DNA of 64,000 nt from Antedon bifida (taxonomy: Eukaryota > Echinodermata > Crinoidea > Comatulida > Antedonidae): positions 18,090,717-18,154,716 of the forward strand of contig OY727098.1 of the NCBI GenBank assembly GCA_963402885.1, read 5' to 3'. Numbering within the stretch: the stretch's first letter is position 1; each line of letters opens with the position of its first letter. This document shows, piece after piece, positions 1 through 9,876 of this stretch. The position numbers and the translations under genes were made by a program. The notes under the pieces were generated by a model. It did no database searches and was not told the origin of the DNA. It saw only the letters and a program-made list of their open reading frames with translations.

Positions 1-525
1 ATCTCATCGATCGTTATTGTAAAAAATGTATTCGATCGGTTTGTGGCCTATAATTTATTAACCCCATAAAATTGTTCAGCGATAAATAATTCGACCTGAT
101 TTTGAAGCATAATCATAAAAACAGGACAGTTGACTTAATGAGACCATATTTATTTTCAATATTCTTACTATACATATCATATTACGACAAATCGAACACT
201 TGCACTATAGAATTAATATATATGTAGATTCAAACGAGTACTCCTAACATGCCAGGAGGAACAATAACATTAGTGGTTGTAATGATAGTTAAATAATCAT
301 GCGGTATACTCAATTTCCATATTAATGCGCTAATCAAACCAAGTCAAGCCAAATTGCCTGCTATAATGTCATGAAATTTAAGACTTTACTTTAAATAAGA
401 GAGGTCATCTGTTAATACGCTTACTTATTTCATATACAATCTAATTTTCTTTGAATGGATGTCATCATCCTTAATTATGTTATGAATGTATATAATATTG
501 ATAATGTAATAAATTAAGAGTAAGG

Positions 526-778
526 CTATACCGTTGGAATAAACGTTCAGGGGGGTTTAGAGGAGACGTTTATTCGAAGGTGGGCGTTTATAATGTAAGT
601 GGCACAATTTCCCAATTCAAGTGTTATTGTATATGAATGCGGCGAAGTGTTTAGGCCTATACAAAGGGGGAAAATACACCTCCGGAGTGATTCTAGGAAA
701 GAGGAAGTGAGTTTATTCCACGATGTTCATACATTTCAAGGGAGGGTACGTGTGTTTAAATAAATACGGTACTTGGAA
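526..778. mobile_element. degenerate inverted-repeat element, ataaacgc family
   Basis: The left part contains gaataaacg and cgtttattcga motifs, and the right end reads taaataaatacggtac. A second, shorter member at about 17424-17597 ends the same way (aaataaatacggtaat) and carries repeated gaataaacgc words. A fragment with cataaacgctcc lies near 37680. No coding capacity is seen, so it is probably a non-autonomous DNA element. Confidence 0.4.
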
Positions 779-3700
779 CGAATAAAACGATTACCGATTT
801 AGGCAGAAATACAGAAAATTAGCTTCACCGCCAGAAAGAGTATAAGAGTAGGACCTAAAGGTTATAGTGTCGAATCTAATAAGTAATGGGGATCGTATAA
901 TAGTCAGGGTTTTAAAAAAGTGCTTAAAGAAATCTTGTTCTTGTTTGCGATGGAATGGAACATTCCGATACATTACTTTACTCATTAATCACTGGTGTTA
1001 GGCCGAATTCTTGGAACGTTTCTTGTAGGATAGCGTTTGATGTGTGACGTGCCTGTAGGCAGTAAACATAGGCCTGTTAGCACGCTGTCAGCTCCCTACC
1101 AGCTGCTGTTACTGACAAGTAGGCTACCGAAGATTTATTTTTTAGGTTATTGGAACATGACGAATTGACGTTGAAGAGGAATGACCTAAAGAAGAATGGC
1201 CTAAAGAAGAAATGACATGAATAGTTCATGTTATTCCACGTCCATCTATCATTATTGATGTTTTTTCTTTAATTCTTTCCTTCGTTTCTTTGTAGTTCGT
1301 TTAATCGTTCATTTTCTTTATATTTTTATTACTCTAGTAGTAGTAAATCTGCGGATAGTTGACAGATTTGTAAATTATGAAATATGGACTCGGTTTGTTG
1401 TATATTAATCATATGGCGCCACAATAGTTTATTATGCAATAATTAAGATCGTAAAAGTATAACACTGATTCAATTCAACATCATCGGCTCTAGTTTTTTT
1501 TTCGGTTCGAAAAGGCTAAAGCCTGCCACAAATTCACTTTTCTAAAAAGGTCGCCTTCCCATGAGATATCATTCATTTGTTTAATGTCCCTCTGGAATCA
1601 TTCAGTCAACAAACTGGAACCCATGAAACACAATCTTGTGTTGTCAAGTGCTCGATTTCCTTCCAAATAGCGACGTAACGTTATGTAAACCCAGTTTTAG
1701 TTCACGCTCAGGTCATGGATAAAAATCGAATTCCGTGAACGTATTTCAATTTTTTATTTTTTATTTTGGTCTGGTGCGTCCGGAAGTTATTTGTGGCCCA
1801 CGTAACAAATTACAATCAATAAATTGAATCAGTTTCAAAATTAGAATTATATGATTGTAATAAATATACAGTGACTGAACGTCAAAGAAGCCGACTTGTT
1901 TAATGCATAACGGGCCAAATTTCATTATAATCTCCACTCTTTCATCAATTGTGATAGAGTTGTGTTACCTTCAATCAGTCCATTATTTGCCCCCAGGAAA
2001 TAAGCTCATCTTTCAAATTATTGGTTAGGAATTTCGTCATCTCTTCATGGAAACACGAATCACTAGCATACCAAACACAAGTTCGTCAACAACACAGTTG
2101 CTGTGTGTTATTACTGTCAAACTCTTATCCGAAGGCATCAACAGTAAGAAATAATCGTAAGTTATACTTATTTGTTATCTTTTATGTAACTTATTATAGT
2201 TTTAAAATCATATCATGGTGTTTTTAATCATGTTGTATTTATGTGAGGGTCCCTAATGATCAATTTCGGCTGGAAGGACCAACCTCGTAAAATATTATTG
2301 AAATAAAATAAATAATGTTATTATCAACGTAGCAATACAATGAAGTATAAACAACAATATATCAGTTTGTAAACTGTACCTTTTAATTTAATTTTAACTC
2401 GATTGTTTGGAGAAAATAAAATTATAAATAAGACTTAAATACAAATATTAAACACTGACTTTGTTTACATAGGCATATCGACTTTGAACCAGGGGATGAA
2501 ACGTTAGGCCTAAATGTCACAATGTATTATTAGCCTTAGTAGGCCTATCTGGCTGAGCATTTCGTAGAAAGGTATCAGCTCTTCTCACATTGTTCAAAAT
2601 GTTCAAAATTATTGTCATCAAATGATGATTGTGAATACTAGGTTTTATATTATATAAATAGGCTAACCTATTTTTTTTTCACTTTAAAAAATATGATTAA
2701 CCGTTAATGTGACAACAACAATTGATAAATAAAGTTGAACTTCGAACTCCGAGAATGAATGTTCTATTGTACCGGCCTTATTCTCACTTCTAAACCTACT
2801 TTTGACGAAACAAAGATGGAACATGATCATTATTTATTTAATCTAACCTCCGAGCTCTCTTCCGATTACCACACAACCGAGACAGAACACCAATCCATAA
2901 TCAAATCAACCCCCTTATTCTTACGTCCCGCTTACGTCATCGTAAAAACAAATGTATAGTTTATATATTAGATTTTGTAAAACCAAAATATGACACCAAA
3001 TAAATACTACGATGAATAAAAAATAATTGAATAAACACAACAAGAGACTTACACGTGTCCTTTAATTGATGACTTTACTCTTACATTTAAGCGTACAGTA
3101 TACAGTACTATTTTAAATTAACATAATATAATTTTGTTACGACTATTACAAGGTGCTAAATAAGATGCTTTTTATCCATAAAATGGAGATTTTCCATAAC
3201 TAGTAGGCTAATGGGAACGAGTACGTTTTATCATAGCATAGCATAATGATTCAAACGTCTTTTCCACTAATGGGTTCTGCTATAACCGTAACAGTTATTG
3301 CCATTGTATGCATGTTAAGAATAAGAAGTAGATGTTTGCAGGATTGAAAATGACAACAATTTAATGTACTCACGTCTACTCTGAAATAAAATTAAGTTCA
3401 CAATTTTGCCATTTAGGCAAAATAGAAAGTGTTTGCAGAATTGCAATGGACAATACTCACATCTAATGAAATACAATTTAGTTAAAGTCAGGAATATATT
3501 AAAATATGTAGACTTGTAGGCTACAACAATAATGCATTGATACCTTTTACTAAATGAAAAAACAAAAATGTAAAACACAGAGGAATAAAGCTATTAAGGA
3601 CCATTTTTTTAAAACTTAAGGGCCTAGTAATGTACCGTAGCCAATGTTTCTAAATAAGAAATATAAATAAATAATTGAGCACAGTTTACATTTTTTTTCT

Positions 3701-3849
3701 TTTTTTGCTCTCTGATGTTCTTTTTCATTCGACAGTATTATATTTGTTTTATGTGTGTATTCAACCTGAATATTCTAGCAATGTTTTCTACATTTTACAA
3801 ATACAATGATTCGAATTGATTGATTAGTTGATGTAGACCTACTAATAAT

Positions 3850-3915
3850 ACTTAATACATCTATATAGCGCCTTTTCAATAAAACTGTTCAAAGCGCTTT
3901 ACAATACATACGGTA
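3850..3915. mobile_element. SINE-like 3' tail
   Basis: The words tatagcgcc and caaagcgctttaca in this spacing resemble the 3' ends of SINEs common in marine invertebrates. No promoter boxes are evident, so this is a truncated copy at best. Confidence 0.3.
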
Positions 3916-4047
3916 GCATAGTAATAATAATATGACACATATATTATTAATTAATTATTATATTAATTTTTCTACATGGCTTAGAATAATCAAAGCAAAC
4001 ATGATTAAAAAAACTATAATCGACAATTTGATGTGTTTTTTGTTTAG

Positions 4048-5157
4048 ATGGAGACTACGTTCTGGAATTCATCAGGATACGGAGCAACTAATGTTTCAAC
4101 TACCGAGGCAACAACAGTGTGTGAAAGGGTTTATCACGACCAACTAAATTATTACATGTATTCAAGTCTGGACCGCTGGTTTCTATTTTGTTTCTTGCCA
4201 TCAGTCGTCGCCATTGGTATAATTGGTAATATCATTATAATTACTCTTATCACGAAAGACAAAAGTCTTCGCACATCCCCAAACATGTATCTACTAGCTC
4301 TAGCCGTATCGGACATTATTTATCTCTTGTCGGAAAATCTACGAGGCTGGCTCCAATATGCCACTAGCCCTGTTCAAGCCGATTCATCGGGTATACCTTT
4401 TGGTGTACTCAAGTTTTTCTTGTTTACACGTAGCTCAAGTATTTTAGCATCGTGTTTTATCATAATAGCTGTAAGCTTTGATCGTTATTTTTGCATTTGC
4501 AAGCCCATGAGATCTTTGACATCTACAAAGAAAACAGCAATTAAAGTATGCATCGCTATATGGGTGCTGACGTCTTTATACAGTAGTCGTATGTTCTTCA
4601 CTGCTCATCTGGATAAACAGTGCATAATATGGCCTGAAAGCGATGGGATAAACTTTCCGGAATATGTAATGTATCTGTATTCATGTGATCCTACAAGAAC
4701 ATCATGCGAGGCATTGTTTGTAACTGAGCAGCTGCTGGTTCTTATAGTTATTCCAATATCTATCACTCTACACATACTTATGATCATGGAACTGCGACGT
4801 GTTGGCCAAGATCGTATCTCAGAAGATTCCGCACGAGCAGCGCACGAAGCAAAAGCCCGTATGATAAAGATCTTGATGACAATTGTGGTGATATATGCGT
4901 TCTGTATGGCACCATATCGGCTGTTAAACCTATTCCAACATTTTCTAGATCTAAAATTACCAAGTAATTTTTGGACTATATATTATATCAACCGAATCCT
5001 AGCCAGTTTAAACAGTTCGGTAAACCCGATTGTTTATGGATTAATAAGCAAGAAGTTTAGACACGCAATAAGGAATATCTGCTGCCCACCGCAAAGTTTG
5101 GTGGCAATAAGATCTAAAAGACGGTCACACAATGCTACGGTTTGCAGCAAGATTTAA
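4048..5157 (+). CDS. class A (rhodopsin-like) G protein-coupled receptor, neuropeptide-receptor type
   Basis: A 369-residue, seven-helix receptor expected at the plasma membrane; the ligand is unknown. The N-terminus has NSS and NVS glycosylation sites. TM1 carries GN, TM2 carries LALAVSD, and TM3 ends in a full DRY motif followed by CICKP. TM4 holds the conserved Trp, TM6 has FCMAP in place of CWxP, and TM7 has NSSVNPIVYG (NPxxY). The C-tail has a Cys pair suited to palmitoylation. The Leu found 25 residues before the DRY Arg replaces the usual disulphide Cys (position 3.25), although ECL2 still has several Cys. The initiator ATG sits directly behind a polypyrimidine-AG (tttttgtttag), so one or more upstream untranslated exons are likely. 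The general fold resembles peptide receptors, and I cannot name the subfamily. AATAAA-type signals follow downstream. Confidence 0.93.
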   Translation: METTFWNSSGYGATNVSTTEATTVCERVYHDQLNYYMYSSLDRWFLFCFLPSVVAIGIIGNIIIITLITKDKSLRTSPNMYLLALAVSDIIYLLSENLRGWLQYATSPVQADSSGIPFGVLKFFLFTRSSSILASCFIIIAVSFDRYFCICKPMRSLTSTKKTAIKVCIAIWVLTSLYSSRMFFTAHLDKQCIIWPESDGINFPEYVMYLYSCDPTRTSCEALFVTEQLLVLIVIPISITLHILMIMELRRVGQDRISEDSARAAHEAKARMIKILMTIVVIYAFCMAPYRLLNLFQHFLDLKLPSNFWTIYYINRILASLNSSVNPIVYGLISKKFRHAIRNICCPPQSLVAIRSKRRSHNATVCSKI

Positions 5158-5545
5158 ATAATAAAAAGTCCAGAATTGAGATCCCTGGTCCGGATTGCGT
5201 CCAGCTAGTTTTGCGTGAGCATATGTGTGGTCAAGATCTGTTTGAATAGTTTTCAAATTTTAAAGAAAACAAAATGATACAAATTTTTATTTTTTAAGTA
5301 TTTAGGTTTTATACTTTTTAAGTTACTTTTCTTATTAATTTCAAAATAATTTTCGGGAAAAACAAGTGGATGTAAAGTTCAGTTTTTCTTTTATTACTGT
5401 ACTTTCATCATTTAGTTGTGTAGTATGATTTATAATTGTTGTATATTGTATACGTGTTGCATTATGAATATTAAACTTTTACCAGCATTCAATGTTTATA
5501 ATTTATATGTCTTCCGTGTCTTTTTAATTAACTGTCATTTATCTT

Positions 5546-5686
5546 AAACTCTGTCTACACTATCAAACTACTTTTACAAAAAAGTGTGATATGCCCAAAT
5601 ATGGTACTGATATGCTCAAATATGGTAGTGATAATAGGCCTATATATATTTGTCACATAAAGTTTGATAGTGTAGACAGGGCTTTA
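5546..5686. mobile_element. foldback MITE, family 1, copy a
   Basis: The ends read ctctgtctacactatcaaac and, inverted, gtttgatagtgtagacag. The interior has atatggtagtgata words. Ten members of this family occur in the window. It abuts the family 2 element that begins at 5692. Confidence 0.8.
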
Positions 5687-5691
5687 GAATA

Positions 5692-6248
5692 CATTAAAGA
5701 TGTATTGTCCCTTTGACTAATTCCAAAAAAATAAAAAATAAAAGATTTCGAAAAAAGGTGGGTCATTTTGAAGTATCATAATAGTTATTAACTATCACCA
5801 AAAATTTTTCGGAAAAAAAATCATTTAACTGAAATACAGCCGTTTTTTTGTTTAAAAAATAACTTTGACTTCCAGTCAAAGTTTTCGATCAAAACATATC
5901 CCATAATGAAACGCACTTGTTTGGCTACTCTGTATGCATATTTCATAATACTTCCTCACAATCTGTGTGAAAATACCTTCTCAACTGTGACAAGTTGTAA
6001 ACAATCCTAATTAGCATATGCATAATGCGTACTCATGGTTTGAAATCTTTGTTTACTTTCGCTCGCGACGATTTTCCAGACGAAATGTAATCAAACTAAT
6101 TTACCTGTTAATTACGTAAACTTGTTGTTTTTGGCTAAAATTTTCGACTTAAAGTGAATAACTTTAATATTACTTTGATATGGCCAATTTAAATTTATAA
6201 TATTTTGACCTTCATTTTTTTGTGTTTCAAGGGACAATACATCTTTAA
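5692..6248. mobile_element. non-autonomous DNA element, family 2, copy a
   Basis: About 555 bp bounded by the inverted repeat taaagatgtattgtccc / gggacaatacatcttta. It is highly similar, in the opposite orientation, to 15917-16472. TTAA occurs at both boundaries, which is compatible with a TTAA target. The internal sequence is non-coding. Confidence 0.8.
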
Positions 6249-6285
6249 ACTATATTTGGATTCGATATAATTTTGCAATGGGAAG

Positions 6286-7348
6286 CAGGGGCGGACCCAG
6301 GCAACACCCTTAATTTCATACTAAATGTTTTTTCTGCCACTACATTAAAATGTTGATCCTATTTCATTGTATACTGTAATCAGGGAGGTATAAAAATAAA
6401 TTATTATTATACCCCCTGTTGTTGTAATAATGATTGGGATTTTAATACTTTACTTTTCAATATATAAATACATTCACATGATAAACGAATGGCCGCTAAA
6501 TTGAACCGAGAAGGTAACTACGTATACATTTACAAAACTTCTGTTAAGGGCGTATGTTGTAATAGTGGTGGTTTACGCTATTTGCTGGTTGCGGTGGGCA
6601 AATGAATCTCTTCGAATTATGTTCACAATGTACTATGGCTTTGAGGAAAAGGATCGTTGTATCAGGGAGTTGTATAGTGTCAAGTTTGGTTTTCTACATT
6701 GACGTTGTAATGATTGCTAAACTCCGCGGTAAATCTGGTTATCTATTGGCGAAGGTGGCCGGGTTTCCAAAATTAAATATTGATACAGTTGGGTGGGTAT
6801 GGCCTAGAAAAAAATCGGTTGCTATAATGATTGTATACTACAGCACACAGTTACCACAGTTAGTGTACTATATTATTATTATTAACATATCCTCTATGAT
6901 GGTGATCTGTAGGTAACTACGGCGTTCCATTTTTGACATATATACACTTTTATTTATGCTTGCTGACTGCCAGCGATCTAAACAATAGGTAGGCCTACGG
7001 GCGGTTGTATGGCGGTGTCCTTTGTAGGAATCGTTCGTGCCCCGAGTATGGGTACGATACCAATATCATGTTACATCCAGGGACCAAAATGCGTTTATTT
7101 TTCAGGTGAAAATAGGCAATTCATTTCGCAACTCTTAGATATTTACAGACAGCAACGGCAATGGTGACCTCTAATAAAAAGTAAATTAGCACGGCGCTGA
7201 AACAGTGTGTTTTAATCAAAAGTGAAAGTACTTTACTCTTTTTTTCCCAAATTGTTTTTCCTTATGGTAGGATAATTTTTTTTCTCCATATTTATAGGGG
7301 AGGGGGGTGGGGCGTGCGGAGGGTGCGCCCCCTCTGGATCCGCCACTG
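6286..7348. mobile_element. hAT-like non-autonomous element
   Basis: The left end reads caggggcggacccag and the right end, inverted, reads cagtggcggatccag. These termini resemble those of hAT transposons. The 8-bp flanks do not match well, so target-site duplication is not demonstrated. Short internal open frames have no recognisable transposase motif. A similar terminus (inverted caggggcggacgcag) occurs alone near 13600-13614. Confidence 0.55.
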
Positions 7349-7689
7349 TTTAAAAGGACGAGAGTTAAAAGATTCAATCATTTTAGGCATACTAGCTAAA
7401 ATACCACGATTCTGAATTATCATCTTTCAACCTGTTACAAAGACCACCTAAATAAACACATTCAAACGGTTACAGATAATTAAATGTGCTATTGATTATG
7501 CTTGATTGTACATGTTATGGTGCATCCAGAATAGATTTTGCTTCGATTGTGATTTAAAAAAGAATAAAAGGTTTTGTCATGTACAAAATAAGAACATCCT
7601 CTTTGATAATATATAAAGTAACTTGGTGAGTTGTGAGATAGTTCTATCAAAACATATTCATGAAAAGACAAGACAGATTAACTTTTAGG

Positions 7690-9345
7690 GTATAGGTTCC
7701 AGTACATGAAAAGAAAAAAATAATTATAAAGTGTAAACAAAATACATATTTGTATAGTTAAAATTTCACAAGCTAGACTCGAATTTAACTGTGACTGGTT
7801 GTTGTACCTGAAATATTAAAACACCATTTTAAAATTATTGGCGATGAGTTGTTTCCCGTTCATGAAAAGAAAAAAAAATTATAAAGTATAAACAAAATAC
7901 ATATTTGTAGGCCTATAGTTAAAATTTCACAATCTAGACTCGAATTTAACTGTGACTGGTTGTTGTACCTAAAATATTAAAACATCATCTTCTTCATCAT
8001 CATCAAATTCTTGGATTTGTTACGTTTAATTTAACTTTTAAAAGCTAAAATGGAATTTTCAAATATCAACTGTCAGTGGTTGTTTTTACCTAGAATGTTG
8101 GAAAAGACATAATCTTAATATTAACTTCTTGGTGATGAGTTGTGGTACTTCCCGAAAATGAAAGGAAAAATAGAATTACAAAGTTATATAAAAATGATAT
8201 TTGTATGTAAAACGCTTAGGCTAATTCAAACTAGCATTTTTATATTTTTAAAACGTTTTCATGTTTTTCAGGTTAATTCAAACTCGAATTTCTAAAAAAA
8301 TGTAATGTCTTTACCTACAATGTTGAAAAATGTTGCTTCAACATCATCATTTCGACTTCTTGTTGATAAGTCGTAGTAAATAAAGAATTATCAAAGTTTT
8401 AAACATAATAAAATTAAATAATACAAATGTTGGTAGAACTTGATGAAGGCTCTAACAATTTCGATTGCCTTGGCTAGACTAAAGTAATATAACGTGATTA
8501 AATGTTCATACCTAAAATGTTGATATTGACTTGATTATGTCGTGTCGCCATCAGAAAGTATTTATAAAAAATACAATAATTATTACACACTTATAAACAA
8601 ATAAATGACAGTTTGGTTGATAGAGTTGTAGTTAACAATTATGACGCTTTTTACCTAAAATGTTGATAACATCAGCTTGGTGTCGATTGTTGATGTGTTC
8701 CCCCGTCAGGTATCAATGAAAAACAAAATTTAAAAAAAAATTGATTTTAGCTACGTGTATTTATACAGGCCACCACACAAAGAATAATTACTGTATTACA
8801 CAGTTATAAACAAATCAATTTAACGTTTTTAATATTTTGGTGGATAGAATTTTAGATAACAATTATGACTGCTCTTAGGCCTACCTTTACCTAATATTAT
8901 GTTGACAACATTAGCCTAGTATCGAGGTCTTGTTGATTGTAGTTTACTCGACAAGTATCAACGAAATAAATAAAGAAAACAGTTAGTTAGGTATATATTT
9001 AAGGTAAGTTATAAAAGATACACAGATTTTCCACAAAACTATTTAAAGAAATAAATAATATTTAATTAGCGGTATTCAAAATAATTTTTTTTTACCTGAA
9101 ATGATATATCTCTTGATCATCATTTTGTAGTCGTGGCAGGTTTGCATGAAAAGAAAAAAAAGTTAAGTTAAACAATAATAAAATAGTAGGAAAAAACGTT
9201 TACAATATAATAATATATAGATGTATTACAATCTTAAATACAATAGAGTAATAATTACCTATATTGGGTTAAAGGATGATTGTCGTGAATAAACGTCATG
9301 TAGTTTTTAGCAAGAGTGTATCGTGGTATCCTAAAAATAGAGAAA
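7690..9345 (-). repeat. degenerate array of about nine exon-like units
   Basis: Read on the minus strand, units ending at about 9257, 9097, 8889, 8652, 8511, 8312, 8089, 7970 and 7807 share a pyrimidine-rich run, a core with CATCAACAAG-like sequence, then TTTTAG or similar followed directly by GTAA or GTAC. Spacing is irregular (about 120-240 bp). The two leftmost units are near-identical over about 130 bp (7700-7826 and 7853-7985). The unit at 9257-9331 also has a proper acceptor (ctatttttag). No conserved reading frame is obvious across units. Confidence 0.5.
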
Positions 9346-9876
9346 AAAAAATTAATATAAGAAAAATGATGTTTTATAAACGCGAGAGCTATTTGTATGT
9401 TTTTCATTACAATATTATATTATAATAAAGAATTATAATTAAAACTTAGGACTACAGGACATCTAACCTTGTTAAAAAACATATATATTATATATATTAT
9501 GTTAAAAATAGAAACTATAAGTCTTATATTGAAATACATTACAAACAAAATTTAAAATTAACAAATTGTATATACTTACTTTTTTACAATACTTACCAAT
9601 AGCAACTTAAAATGTTCGTTTTAAAATAATGTTTGTAAATTGGCGAGAGAAATAAATGGATAAAAGGGATTTTATTATTAATGTTCTTGTGATTGATTGT
9701 CATTTTAATACTATCTATTATCAATTTTTTTCATTATTACTATATTATTATTATTTTATTATAATCATTATTGAAACATTATAAATAATTAATATTAATT
9801 TATTCTTATAATTATATCTGAGGTTTGCTTGTTTATATTGTTTATGTGTTAATAATTAAAAATTATATTAAAAAAA

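Larger units (their letters stand above)
1..4047. other. intergenic, no gene recognised
   Basis: AT-rich sequence with stop codons in all frames. The only open stretches are under about 70 codons and resemble nothing I know. A transposon remnant lies at about 526-778 and a SINE-like tail at about 3850-3915. A stretch at about 1996-2149 is bounded by a pyrimidine-rich AG (ttgcccccag) and a GTAAGA. It could be a 5' untranslated exon of the downstream receptor gene, whose coding exon also opens right behind a splice acceptor, but nothing else supports this. Confidence 0.6.
5158..9876. other. intergenic, transposon-rich
   Basis: Between the receptor and the kinase I see only mobile-element remnants (5546-5686, 5692-6248, 6286-7348) and the degenerate repeat array at 7.69-9.35 kb, each listed separately. 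The remainder is AT-rich with no supported coding region. Confidence 0.6.

Noticed and set aside
2759-2959. 66-codon open frame on the plus strand
   Set aside because: No homology recognised, no splice or promoter support, surrounded by non-coding sequence.
6519-6683. Open frame with a hydrophobic stretch ending YAICW, resembling GPCR TM6
   Set aside because: It lacks the following Pro, TM7 and NPxxY, and lies inside the hAT-like element; resemblance is probably chance.
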